Assembly (NCBI GenBank): GCA_039545355.1
Contig: BCJJ01000017.1
Span: 897,949 to 961,948 of the forward strand
Source of the DNA: Trichosporon coremiiforme
Lineage: Eukaryota > Basidiomycota > Tremellomycetes > Trichosporonales > Trichosporonaceae
Direction of reading: 5' to 3'
Length of the DNA stretch: 64,000 nucleotides
Made by a program: the position numbers and the translations under genes. Numbering within the stretch: position 1 is the stretch's first letter; each line of letters opens with the position of its first letter. This document shows, in pieces, positions 1 through 8,979 of the stretch. Under the pieces are notes generated by a model. The model worked only from the letters and a program-made list of their open reading frames with translations, had not been told where the DNA came from and made no database searches.

Positions 1-307
1 TGTAGAGGACAACGCTGTCGTCCACACAGCCAAGGCCACCCGTGGCAAGGCAGAGCAACTTGGCATGCGCTTCCTGCCTCACCCTCCCTGCTCTCCTTGC
101 CTCAACCCCATTGAGAACCTTTGGAGCAACCTCAAGCGCCGCCTGGCCCGTCTCAACCCTCGTCCCACCACCCAGTAGGGGCTATTCGCTGCCGCTACGG
201 AGCTCTGGAACACCTATGATCAGAATGAGATCGACCGACTTATCATGTCCATGCCTAACAGGATCAAGGACACCATCTCTGCTAATGGAGGACACATTAA
301 GTATTGA
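1..307 (+). pseudogene. Tc1/mariner-type (DD34E) transposase, C-terminal fragment, broken
   Basis: Reading from base 2, the frame gives the end of a DDE-superfamily transposase. It has an EDNAVVHTA block (second catalytic Asp) and then SPCLNPIENLW, which carries the catalytic Glu; 34 residues separate Asp and Glu, the DD34E spacing of Tc1/mariner elements. The frame is interrupted by TAG at 176-178, directly after a PTTQ segment. It then continues in the same frame with family-like sequence (LWNTYDQNEIDRLIMSMPNR, then a GGHIKY ending) to TGA at 305-307. The N-terminal part and first catalytic Asp lie off the left edge. A single in-frame stop points to a recently decayed copy. Read-through or an assembly error is possible, because ambiguous bases occur just downstream. 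Confidence 0.85.
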
Positions 308-663
308 TCCCAGGNGCACCNTNCTTCGTATATAGGTTACCAAGACTCCCATGCACGTGGAACAACTGTTTATAGAGCAAGAAACATGCATATGCATGAG
401 TTATTCGTGGTTGCAGCGAGGTCGACAGTTCACGGCCTCGTTTGTGGCACCACTCGTTCGACTTAACCTGTGACCCTAGTTTACCAGCGTTTAAACTCTC
501 GCAGGGCGCACAACGCGTACAGCGCGCACCACGCCCAAACAAGCTATGCACACTTCTGCATTCCTGCACGGAGCCGTCTCCCTCCTTCCAGAAGCTCGAA
601 TCTGTTGTGCCCCACGATCCTACAGCCAACGCGCCAACGGCCTACCATCCCTTGAGCCCTGCT
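308..663. other. Spacer with ambiguous bases; no gene seen
   Basis: Non-coding stretch between the transposase remnant and the small secreted-protein gene. Three undetermined bases (315, 321, 323) lie just 3' of the transposase stop, where the transposon end and its inverted repeat would be expected. I could not identify a terminal repeat or target duplication. Confidence 0.5.
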
Positions 664-951
664 CTAGCCAGAGATCTGCTTCATGTCATTCTCGATCGCC
701 TCAGGCACGCCCCTCATGCCGCCCTGCTCGAGGCCGAGACCGTTGTTGCTTGGGCCGCCGCCGCTCGAATCAGTGCTGGTGGGACCGCCGCCGGTGTTGT
801 CCTGCAAGACGGGAGCCGCGGTGGCGTCACGGTGGGCGTCGGGGGTCATGGCGACTGCGCCGGCGAGAGAGCCGGGGAGGACGGCGCCGATGGGGATGTC
901 GATGGGCGCAGCGGCCGCGCACGCGAGAGTGAAAAGAAGAGCAACAAGCAT
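664..951 (-). CDS. Small secreted hypothetical protein
   Basis: A single-exon frame of 95 residues. The first 15 or so residues (MLVALLFTLACAAAAP) form a compact hydrophobic signal peptide with an Ala-rich cleavage region. The rest is small, Gly/Ser/Thr/Pro-rich, without cysteines and with no recognisable domain, suggesting a short secreted or wall-associated peptide. A TATA-like element on the same strand about 118 nt upstream of the ATG supports a real promoter. The gene shares its upstream region with nothing else and runs toward the transposase remnant. Function is unknown. It could be a chance frame, but the signal peptide and TATA box argue against that. Confidence 0.5.
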   Translation of the reverse strand: MLVALLFTLACAAAAPIDIPIGAVLPGSLAGAVAMTPDAHRDATAAPVLQDNTGGGPTSTDSSGGGPSNNGLGLEQGGMRGVPEAIENDMKQISG

Positions 952-1656
952 GGCTGGGGTTAGTCCTTGAAGGCTATGCAGCTCACCTGTTGCAGGCGAA
1001 GGTCGAGATAGGTCCTGGTGCTTCGCGGTATTCGCTAGCGTCGAACTGGATAAGGCTCGTGAGTTGTCATTTATAGATGTCAGAGATCGATGTCAGCTAT
1101 TCGTATCAGGCGAGCGGTGCAGCTCGGCGGTGCTGGCGACTTCTCGAGCGCTGGTCTGCGCTGCATGCGCTGCGTCCTCCCAGCTTCGCCATCGGCTATG
1201 ACGGACGATGCTGTACCGCGGATCAGGATCTGGGAGGGACTGTTCCAAGTATGAACAAAGGGCGTTACGCCAAACCCGAGCCGAGCACTTGAACAGAGGT
1301 CGCCGCAAAAGCAACGATAGTGGGGCAATTCACAGTCAGCGGCCGTCAGAAGCTAGGGAAGCCGCCGGACGCTGGGGCGTTGACGCTGCTTCCCGCTGCC
1401 GAGGCGCCAAGCGCCGCCGATCTCTGGAGACAGAGGCAATGCTGTACGTTATGTGCACCAGCAAGGGTTGAGGCAGCATCGAGACAACTTCATTCCTGCG
1501 AAGCTGTGGTCGCCGATGGGATGGCGTCAATCAAGCGTTGATGCTGTCTGTGGTGAGAATCGCGCGTTCAGGCCGAGTCAAAGTAGCCGCGTGTCGCTGG
1601 TCATTTGGACTGCTGACGATGCATGCTAATGTAAAACCACTTTTGATCCCACCCCT
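952..1656. other. Intergenic; promoter of the secreted protein and 3' flank of PEX3
   Basis: Apart from the TATA-like element at 1069-1075 I see no gene, RNA or repeat here. Short frames on both strands have no coherent composition. Confidence 0.4.
1069..1075 (-). promoter_or_regulatory. TATA-like box (TATAAAT) for the small secreted protein
   Basis: TATAAAT read on the minus strand, about 118 nt before the ATG at 951. This implies a leader of roughly 90 nt if transcription starts about 30 nt downstream. Confidence 0.4.
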
Positions 1657-3637
1657 CTACTGCGAACAGGCCACCGCAACGTCGGCGGACCCGTCGTCCC
1701 TGGGGGCCCAGTCGCCGAAAATCAAGGCTGTGAACGCCTCAAACTCGGGGAGGGAGAGCAGCGACTCGACCCCTCCATCAGGGACGCCCTCCCAGACTCC
1801 GCGCGACCATGCGTTCAGCTCAGGCAGGAGCTCGGCAAGGCGCCGGCTCTGTCCGTCGGCAAAGAGACTGTCGGACAGGCTTGAGAACATGGCCGACACT
1901 CCGCGGTCGAGGAGCAGGCGAGCGTCGGCACTGCCTACGTGCTCGCGCGTCTGGTCCAGGAGCGACTGCAGATACCTGCCCTCGGGCGTCACCGGCAGCG
2001 GGCACTCGTTGTACGTGGGCGGCAGAGGTGTAGGCGGAACGACAAGAGGGGTGAAGTCGAAGAGCCGGGGCTTCGAGTGGCCCGAGGGCTTGCTCTGGTC
2101 GTCGTCCTCGTCCTCAGGCACATCCGTCTCGACGAGCGCTCTAATCTCGCGGACGAGCTCAGCCCAGGTCTCAGGAGCGATCTCGCGCTTGAGAGGGACC
2201 CCGCCGAAAACGTGATTGACAGCCGTCTCAACTCGGGTGCTGATTGTGCGCCACCCTTCGTGGAGGAGCCACCAGGAGTATGTCAGGAACAGACGCTCGG
2301 CTTCGGCACGTTCCTCCTCGAGCTGTTGCTCACGGAGCGCGAGGGCCTCAGGGCTCAAAGCCGGGGCAGTATCGCTGTTTTGGGGGCTGAACCAGCTCTT
2401 GACAAACGATGGAACCAGGGACGCGCCGGCGTTGGCGCCGCGCTCGACATAGTCACTCAGACCCATGGAGTCAACTGAGAAGTAGTTGAACAACGAAGAG
2501 CGCTTGCGAGCTGCCGTGCGCTGCTCACGCTCAATCTCGCGCTGGGCATTCGAAGTCTTGACGTCGGTGAGGTAACGGGTGCGCGCAAGGATAGTCAGCT
2601 GAGAGGAGGTGAGCAGATAGATGAGCGGGACGAGGTAGACAGTGACGAAGGCACGCGAAAGACCTGTCTATTAGCTTCTGCTGCATCAAAACTATTCCGA
2701 GTCACGTACTCTGAGTCTTCAGATCCTTCCAGAGCTGCTTCTTGGTGCGGGGGTCAATCCTCTGCTCGATACGCTCGATCCTGGCAGGCGGACTCGAGTC
2801 CAGTCGGGAGATGTCAGAAAATGGACTCGGCATAACACTGCTGGTGTCGGTCGGGGGAAGGGAGATCGGCTGGCTGGTGGTCGAGGCGGTAAGGATATCG
2901 TCATCATTGTCACGGCTGAACTCTGACGCCCATGACTCCGAAGCATCGCCAGTGGTACCGACAGAAGCCAGAGACTGCACGAGATTGTGTCGGTCGTCAA
3001 CGCTGGAGTCGGACGGCAGGGGCACATTAGAGGAGGGGGAGGGGGAGGAGTTGTCGTTCTGAGACAACTGAGAAGGCAAATGTTTGGCAGGTGAGAATTC
3101 TTGATCTCCCGAGGTCGAAATTGAAGGAATGTTAGGGGCAGCGGGGACGGTAAAGGCGGATTGAGCTTGATTGGGATTGTCGTTAGGATCCAGAAGAAGT
3201 GAGTCGGCCGGCGTCGAACCCGGAGTTGGCTCGGTTGTGCCCGTGTCGGCCGGCGACGCGGTCCCCCGGACCTTCGCCTGCAGAGCTTGGCTCGTGGCCT
3301 CGACGGGGTACTCCGCGAACAGCTGAGGCTCGACTGTTGGAAGCAAAGCGTACAGAGTGAAGCTGATGGTCGACAGAAGAGAGTTGAAGTGCGCCTTCAG
3401 CCTGGGCGGGTTAGCCTCTGCGCCGCATCCATCACCGAGCTCAATGTCGTAGGTCTGCGAGGTTCGATCAAAGACCACTACTCACATTTCTCGCTCCCTT
3501 CTCTCCTTCAATGACTTGACACGAGCATCGCGCATCCTCCCTACCAAGTAGTTCAGGAAAAAATAGACAGTGCTGAGACTGCCTGTCAGCAACAGCAGGC
3601 GGCGCACTCGGCGCTGCCAGGTTTGCTGGTCAGCCAT
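1657..3637 (-). CDS. PEX3: Peroxin-3 (peroxisomal membrane biogenesis factor)
   Basis: Exons complement(1657..2663, 2710..3401, 3486..3637), about 616 aa. Exon 1 starts MADQQTWQRRVRRLLLL and encodes the N-terminal membrane anchor (about residues 13-33). Exon 2 begins in LKAHFNSLLSTISFTLYALL. Exon 3 carries the conserved PEX3 core, including LKTQSLSRAFVTVY across the junction and TYSWWLLHEGWRTISTRVE. Introns are 84 nt and 46 nt, each with a branch-like GCTAAC or GCTAAT before the AG; both joins restore frame. Pex3 anchors Pex19 at the peroxisomal or ER membrane and inserts peroxisomal membrane proteins. The protein is longer than usual because of a roughly 150-residue Ser/Pro/Thr/Asp-rich insertion in exon 2, about residues 85-250. 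Confidence 0.93.
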
Positions 3638-4338
3638 TGTCGCTTTGACAGCTGCAGTGACAGGGGGGTCGTAGCAGTCGCTCCAGGAGAATCGAATGGA
3701 GAAGCAACACTCAGGTGATTGCAATGGCGGGTGGGACAATAAAGCGAGGTCCTACGGGAAAGGAAGAAGTGATCAAGCGGTCGAACGAAGAGGAAGATGG
3801 TGGAGAGGGAGTGGGCGATGACGAGTGGGAGGTTCCGGAGTGGAAGTAGCCGGCGAAAGCGAGTGTCTCGCCCCATTAGCGGGATCAATAATCCTAATCG
3901 ATTCGGACGTGGCAGACAATATTGACTTAGACTGATTGTGATTAGCGTGTGCCGCACTTGATAAACGGATCGGCCGCCGGCGGCAACATCCACGACTGGA
4001 AGACGAAACGGAATCTCTACGACATCCAGCTGGCTATACCGATGCCGCATACTACGCGTTTTGCTTGCGCCTCGGTTGCGGAGAGGAGACGGTGGCTTTG
4101 GGCACCGATAACGCAGCTGTTTCAAGGGCTGGTGGCGGGGCTGCTAATGTCTCAAGATGGTGCTGAAGGCGTTGCATCGGGCTGGTCTATACACACTAGA
4201 CACACGGACTGTCTTGTGTAGAGGCGGTACCGCCAGCATCGGCGGCGCATCACGCATGTGGTCTTGTTCACACCCTCGACACCGCTTGCCCGGTCTTTTC
4301 TCATTCTCATCCCACAGTGCACTACACCCAGACTACGA
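3638..4338. other. Intergenic between PEX3 and the HTH gene cluster
   Basis: This holds the PEX3 promoter and the upstream region of the first HTH paralogue. A missing 5' exon of that paralogue could lie around 4147-4317, but I could not find a convincing donor/acceptor pair. Nothing else is recognisable. Confidence 0.4.
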
Positions 4339-4628
4339 ATGACCGAAAGCACCGACGACGCAACCTATCCTCCAAGTCTAAGGGTCGCACCGAATGGTCT
4401 CCCGAGAAGCGCGCTGCTCTGCTCGAGAGGGCTATCGTAGCGGGCTCCAAGGTCATTGATGTCGAGAAGGTCGCTGCTGATGTGAGTGGCTCCTGCGTTT
4501 CTGTTGGGACGGGCCGATCCTAAACTCAGCTCGGGGTCTCTAAGTCCTCGGTGATCGATCAGCTCAAACCTAACCGCTCCAACCTTCGCCAAGCTGCCAT
4601 CAAAGCCGTCAAGGGCGCCAACAAGTGA
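4339..4628 (+). CDS. Small HTH/Myb-like paralogue A; 5' end unresolved or frameshifted
   Basis: The domain is clear. It reads RTEWSPEKRAALLERAI, then IDVEKVAAD up to 4481, a 48-nt intron (4482-4529, branch-like CCTAAAC), and then LGVSKSSVIDQLKPNRSNLR to TGA at 4626-4628. The nearest upstream ATG (4339) is in another frame: it reads MTESTDDATYPPS and diverges from the domain frame around 4375. In the domain frame there is only a GTG at 4317. Either a 5' exon is missing from my model, or one base has been gained or lost and the gene is damaged. The intron position matches those in the two paralogues downstream. The fold is inferred from a W-x(2-3)-R helix followed by LGVSKSS-like turn and recognition-helix segments. 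A DNA-binding role is inference. Confidence 0.6.
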
Positions 4629-4970
4629 TCTCGCTACATTGCTGCAACCCTCTATCCACGTTCTAGCCCTCCCATGTATTCTTCAGCCCTTCCAGCACTC
4701 CCGAGACCTCGACAGCAAAAGTCTGCGAGCACCAGGCGGCGAGCAGCGCCCTCCTGCTTCAGGGTCGAGATGCATCTCACGGACTGGAACCGTGCAATCA
4801 GTGTGTGTATCTCCCTATAGACCTGACCACTGTGCATCACTCCCTGGGGTCCGGCCCAGAGTCGAGTAAATTTCGGGTGACCCACACGTCGTACTTAAGG
4901 CGATGGAGTTCGTTGCTTTCGATTCAACCCCCGCCATCTTCGCCTTCTACACTCAAGGACCTACATCAGA

Positions 4971-5150
4971 ATGGACTCGTGCAGCACCCACTTTACCTGG
5001 GAGATCCCCGGGATCCATCAGCCCATCGAGAAGCCCCCGATTCGCCCTCGTCCCCGGCCGCCCCCTCCTGGTCCTTACCCTGGCTCGTACTACTGTCAGT
5101 ACCGTCCGACTTCGCCAGGCGCTGATGACAGAAACCGATCACTCTTCTAG
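4971..5150 (+). CDS. Possible short proline-rich ORF (59 aa)
   Basis: ATG at 4971, stop TAG at 5148-5150. The product is unusually Pro/Arg/Tyr-rich (RPRPRPPPPGPYPGSYYCQY). It is preceded by a pyrimidine-rich leader, as in many fungal genes. No family is recognised, and such composition can arise by chance in GC-rich DNA, so this is a weak call. Confidence 0.2.
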   Translation: MDSCSTHFTWEIPGIHQPIEKPPIRPRPRPPPPGPYPGSYYCQYRPTSPGADDRNRSLF

Positions 5151-6402
5151 AGGCGATCACGCCTAAAAATTCTACAGCTCATACACGCCCCGACCTGCCA
5201 TCATCCTCTGCTGTAACCCTTCATATCACGATGTACCGATACTTCTCGTAGCACCAGACACGGACATTTGCGAAGACTCTTAGGCGGCGCAGCGCCATCG
5301 GGGTAGGGAGGGCTAGGCTCTACGCAGTGGCCACTGTCTTTCAGCCTTAGTGTCATAGTAGCCCGTGGCCTAGGTTCAGAACCTGAAGCGCCAGAAGGTG
5401 CCCAGAATGGCTCGTGGTCCGCCCCAACCCCCAACGTGACTCACCTTCCTCCCAGGATGGCGTGGAACAGACATTTAGGCTCAGGTCGGACGCGCACAGA
5501 CACTCGCTTAGTCGACACCCCCTAGCGGTGGACGCAGGTCGGCAGCGGCCTCGTATCAAGTGAGATCCCATGCGATCCCACGCTGCAGGGTTACTCATCA
5601 GTCCTGTGTACTGTAGGGAGCTATGGACCGACGCGTTCCGCAGCTTTCCGCCGCATCACGATCACTTCCGCAGCAGCAGCTTCTGCAGCTCACCGCTCCA
5701 TATGCGCCCCTTCCCCCACCCAGATGCTCTTCTGCATGTCCCGGGAAGCACACCATAGATCGTGCCAGCTGTTTGGCTCCCCCGAGCCACGACCGTCCGC
5801 ACTTCCCCGCTTGAGCGATAGGGGTGGCCGCCATGATGATGCATGAAACCTCCAGCCCTACACCTCCACTACTCATCAAAGCCCGTGATCCTTCATCCTG
5901 AACCGTGATCGAGTCGCGGACCACTATCTGGGAATTTCGCCCAGAGGTCTCTCACTATGGCTGAGCTCTGCGGCAAACGAATGGGAGAGTATCGATGCCC
6001 TCAGACGCCCCGAGAGGTGCCACATCGGCCGCAGCGCAGCTCCCCGTGGATCGTGTCGTTCTCTAGGCTCCGCGTAATTTATCTTTATTTACGCCTGCAT
6101 GCTTTGACTGAAATGCAGTGACTGTCAGAGGCCGCTTATCTGCTGTAGTTGTGAGGCGTCTCCAGCAGTAGTCGTGTGCTTGCTAGAGCGAGGGGCGAGG
6201 GGCGCGAGTTTCTCCAATTTAATCCTCTTTTTCGTCAATATACTTTATGTGCCGCGCTCTACCGCATACCCTTGCACCTCTCGCCCTCGACGCTCGGCTC
6301 GCACAAAGCCTTTATCAACATCGGTTTGCTGGTTCAAACTGCGCCCTTCTCAACGTTTCCTTTTCCCAACTCCCATCGTTCGACCACAACATTCTGGACG
6401 AC
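5151..6402. other. Intergenic between HTH paralogues A and B
   Basis: Roughly 1.25 kb with no convincing gene. I looked for a fourth HTH-domain copy (W-S/T-P...LGLS pattern) on both strands and did not find one. An AATATACTTT element near 6237-6246 might serve as a weak TATA for paralogue B. Confidence 0.4.
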
Positions 6403-6900
6403 ATGACACCTGGCGCAACTAACAAGGCTGATCCCTCCGCCCGAGTGACGCGCAGCGCCGTTAAGCACCAGAACAGCTCCTCTAGAGGTACTCCGAAGAA
6501 GGCCCCAAGCAGCACCTCGATGCCAGTAGCGAGGGCGCGGACGAACTCGAGGAAGACGAGCTCGATGAGGACGAGGAGCCCCCCGTGAAGAAGCAGAAGA
6601 TCACCAAGAAGGAGCGGACCACCAAGAAGCGCTCGGCTGCTCCCAAGAAGGATGTCGGCACTGTCAACACCAACGGAGAGTGGACGCCCGCAAAGCGTGC
6701 CCTCTTTATGGAGAAGGTCATCGAAGCGGGCTACAGGACCCTTGACCTCAACGAGGTCGCCGAAGAGGTGAGCCAGCGGACCGAGAACGGAAGCTCACCA
6801 CCAGCTTGGGCTCAGCAAGCATCAGCTTGTGAACCAACTCGGTAAAGGCCGCAGCGGCAACATCCGTGACCGTTGCATCAAGAACCTGCTCGATGAGTAG
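6403..6900 (+). CDS. Small HTH/Myb-like paralogue B (about 139 aa)
   Basis: Exons 6403..6444, 6486..6767 and 6805..6900. The 41-nt first intron (6445-6485) is needed to pass from the ATG exon (MTPGATNKADPSAR) into the frame with the acidic stretch ELEEDELDEDEEPPVKKQK; its exact edges are my inference. A Lys-rich segment follows, then the domain: GEWTPAKRALFMEKVIEAGY, LDLNEVAEE, a 37-nt intron (6768-6804), LGLSKHQLVNQLGKGRSGNI, and a stop at 6898-6900. The second intron lies at the same point of the domain as in paralogues A and C. An acidic tract, a basic nuclear-localisation-like tract and a C-terminal HTH-like domain suggest a small nuclear DNA- or chromatin-binding protein. This is not tested against a profile. 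Confidence 0.7.
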
Positions 6901-7092
6901 GAAGGGGCGCAGCCCCGCTCTCCACATCAAGTACCATCATCGGCACACTATGTAGATGTTGCCTGATGCAACACTCGTCCGAATGGGGCGCATACTCTGA
7001 TCCCGATCGTATACAGAAACTGACAGCCTACTGGGCTCTTTCCTTTTATCCATTCCGCATTACAGGCTACTCTCCATATCTCTCCATCAGTC

Positions 7093-7528
7093 ATGGCCTC
7101 CTCACATACCGAAAATCAAGCTTTACCAGCGCAGAAGAGATACGCCGACGAGTTAGACGAGATGAGCAGCGACGAAGAGAAGCCGGATGTTTCCTCCACC
7201 TATGATCCGACCCCTTCTCCGCCTGTACGCGGCAAGGGCAAGGCGAAGCTGTCCAACAGCGGTCACTCTCCCAAGAAAGCTAAAACCACGCAGACCAATG
7301 GCGCGTGGACCTCTAAGGCGCGCACCACAATCGTCAAGTACATTTTCGACCGTGGGACAGAAGGGTTAAACTATGCCGAGCTTTCGGCCGTCGTGAGAAT
7401 GCCCGCAAAATGAAACTCTACGCTGACACCAGACTGGTCTCGCCCAGAGTCAACTCAAGAATGCCCTCCAGAAGGGCCAGAAGAGCAATCTTCGCGCCAA
7501 GTGCATCAAGTTCGCGGAGAGTATATAG
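7093..7528 (+). CDS. Small HTH/Myb-like paralogue C (131 aa)
   Basis: Exons 7093..7392 and 7433..7528, with a 40-nt intron (GTGAGA...CTGAC...CAG) at the same domain position as in A and B. The N-terminus (QKRYADELDEMSSDEEKPD) resembles the acidic start of B. It is followed by a Lys-rich stretch and the domain: NGAWTSKARTTIVKYIF, GLNYAELSAV | TGLAQSQLKNALQKGQKSNL, then RAKCIKF before the stop. It shares the W...R...G...L...[VA]...[LT]GL(S/A)xxQL...(K/R)SN(L/I)R pattern with the other two. The family is divergent in sequence but conserved in gene structure, which suggests old tandem duplication. Function is unknown. Confidence 0.72.
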
Positions 7529-7885
7529 CGCGCTTTGATCGGCAGCTGAGAGTGCCAATGTACAAGTGGATGAGCAATCTCTGAGGGGAGGAGGGACACC
7601 TCGCTCGGCGAAGGCGGTCGGGCTTCTCAGTACAAAACTGTTGAGACACTGTCGACTCGTATCCGCCCGCTGACGACGCTGTCCTTTGTTTGACCGACCA
7701 CCAAGACGTCCCACCGAGCTTTCATAGTAGCTGCGCAAGTTCCCCTATGTGTCAACATAACAGCGATGAGTGACATGCTTAACAAAGTACAGTAATGGGT
7801 TCTCAGTGTTCCTTCTAGGACAAAGCGTGGCAGAAGCTGACCAGGGTGCGGGTCGCCGGCTGTTTGCAGTTGGCTGATGGTGCAC
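7529..7885. other. Convergent 3' flanks
   Basis: A 357-bp spacer between HTH paralogue C (+) and the first membrane protein (-). No feature is recognised. Confidence 0.4.
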
Positions 7886-8932
7886 TCAACTTTTCCAGGT
7901 GTCGCTGTACTGTGGCGGGTGGACGGTGCGGGTTGATGGAGAGAAAGCCGGGCCGCCGTCCTCAGCGTACTCGCTCCGCTGGTCGTCAATCGTTGACAAC
8001 GTTGGCGTATGGCCCTGAGAGGACGAGTTTGGCAAAGTCGACGTGCGAGCGGAGGTCGCATCCAGGGTGTACCGCTTCTGTGGCGATCGCGAGGATGTGG
8101 TGTGGTCGAACAGGCCAGGTGAGTCGGACCCCAGCGCAGATGGAGAAGGCTGAGGTGCATACATGGTGTCGAGCTGCATGATCTTGGTGGGCGGCGATGG
8201 CCGGCGTGTCGGCTCCGGCGTCGACGTTTGAACAGGCCCTGGAGTATGGCGCGATGGCGCACTCGCAGCAGTTGGGTAGACAGTAGTTTGACGAGCAGCT
8301 TCGGTGTGGTCTTCGATGTTTGCGTACGAGTTGCGCTTGTTGACTCGCAGACGCTTCCGCAAGCGCCAGATCCAGAATAGGAGGCCGCCAATGATCAAGA
8401 GCCCAACCACTCCTCCAACCACTCCGCCCACGATCTGTCCAGTGTGATTTGTCGAGGTTTTCGAGGAACTGGGAGCGCTTCCGTCTTGAACAGAGCCATC
8501 ACTAGGTCCAGGCGTGGCCTGTGCCGTTGTCGTGGTCACGGTGTAAGTGATGGGCATTGGGGAGCCGTCCGCTCTGGTGAGGGGTGGCCACCAAATGGGA
8601 CATGACTCTCCATTCGCGTTCGCCCGCACCCTTTCGATCCATTTGCGCTCCGGCGCCGACACATTCACCTGCTCCGAAGCGTCGTTCAGATATAACTCCA
8701 ACGCCGTTCCAGCCGGGAAATCGCATACCCACTCAAACGTCGTGTCGTTGATGACTTTCTTGATATCACGCAGTGTTCCGATGTTGACCCTGGCTCCGAG
8801 CAGATAGGGCATTGTGCCCCCCCTCAGTGTTATCGTAGACTTCACACATTGTGTGAGGGGCGGGTCGATGTCGACGAAAGCCGGATCTTGAGCAGCGACA
8901 GCGGCTATGTAGGTGAGAGCGAGCCAGAACAT
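7886..8932 (-). CDS. Type I single-pass membrane protein with C-terminal PPxY motif, paralogue 1 (348 aa)
   Basis: An intronless gene. It has an N-terminal signal peptide (MFWLALTYIAAVAAQ). The ectodomain of about 140 residues starts with DPPLTQCVKSTITLRGG, a Cys plus Gly-Gly-x-x-Pro-Tyr pattern common in basidiomycete surface proteins. A Ser/Thr-rich stalk follows, then a transmembrane helix near residues 168-190 (VGGVVGLLIIGGLLFWIWRL) with a basic stop-transfer (RKRLR), and a long Ser/Pro/Thr-rich cytosolic tail. The tail ends in SEYAEDGGPAF and HPPQYSDTWKS. The PPQY near the C-terminus is a classical binding motif for WW domains of Rsp5/NEDD4 ubiquitin ligases. It is paralogous to the gene at 10509-11498. 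The layout resembles a cell-surface sensor or wall receptor, but no such family was positively recognised. Confidence 0.75.
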   Translation of the reverse strand: MFWLALTYIAAVAAQDPAFVDIDPPLTQCVKSTITLRGGTMPYLLGARVNIGTLRDIKKVINDTTFEWVCDFPAGTALELYLNDASEQVNVSAPERKWIERVRANANGESCPIWWPPLTRADGSPMPITYTVTTTTAQATPGPSDGSVQDGSAPSSSKTSTNHTGQIVGGVVGGVVGLLIIGGLLFWIWRLRKRLRVNKRNSYANIEDHTEAARQTTVYPTAASAPSRHTPGPVQTSTPEPTRRPSPPTKIMQLDTMYAPQPSPSALGSDSPGLFDHTTSSRSPQKRYTLDATSARTSTLPNSSSQGHTPTLSTIDDQRSEYAEDGGPAFSPSTRTVHPPQYSDTWKS

Positions 8933-8973
8933 TGTCGGGTGAAGAACAACGCACGGGCTACCGTTCGCAAAGC

Positions 8974-8979
8974 CTTATA
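8974..8979 (-). promoter_or_regulatory. TATA box (TATAAG) upstream of membrane-protein paralogue 1
   Basis: TTATAAGG on the minus strand, 42-47 nt before the ATG at 8932. It would give a very short leader of about 15-20 nt. Confidence 0.4.
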
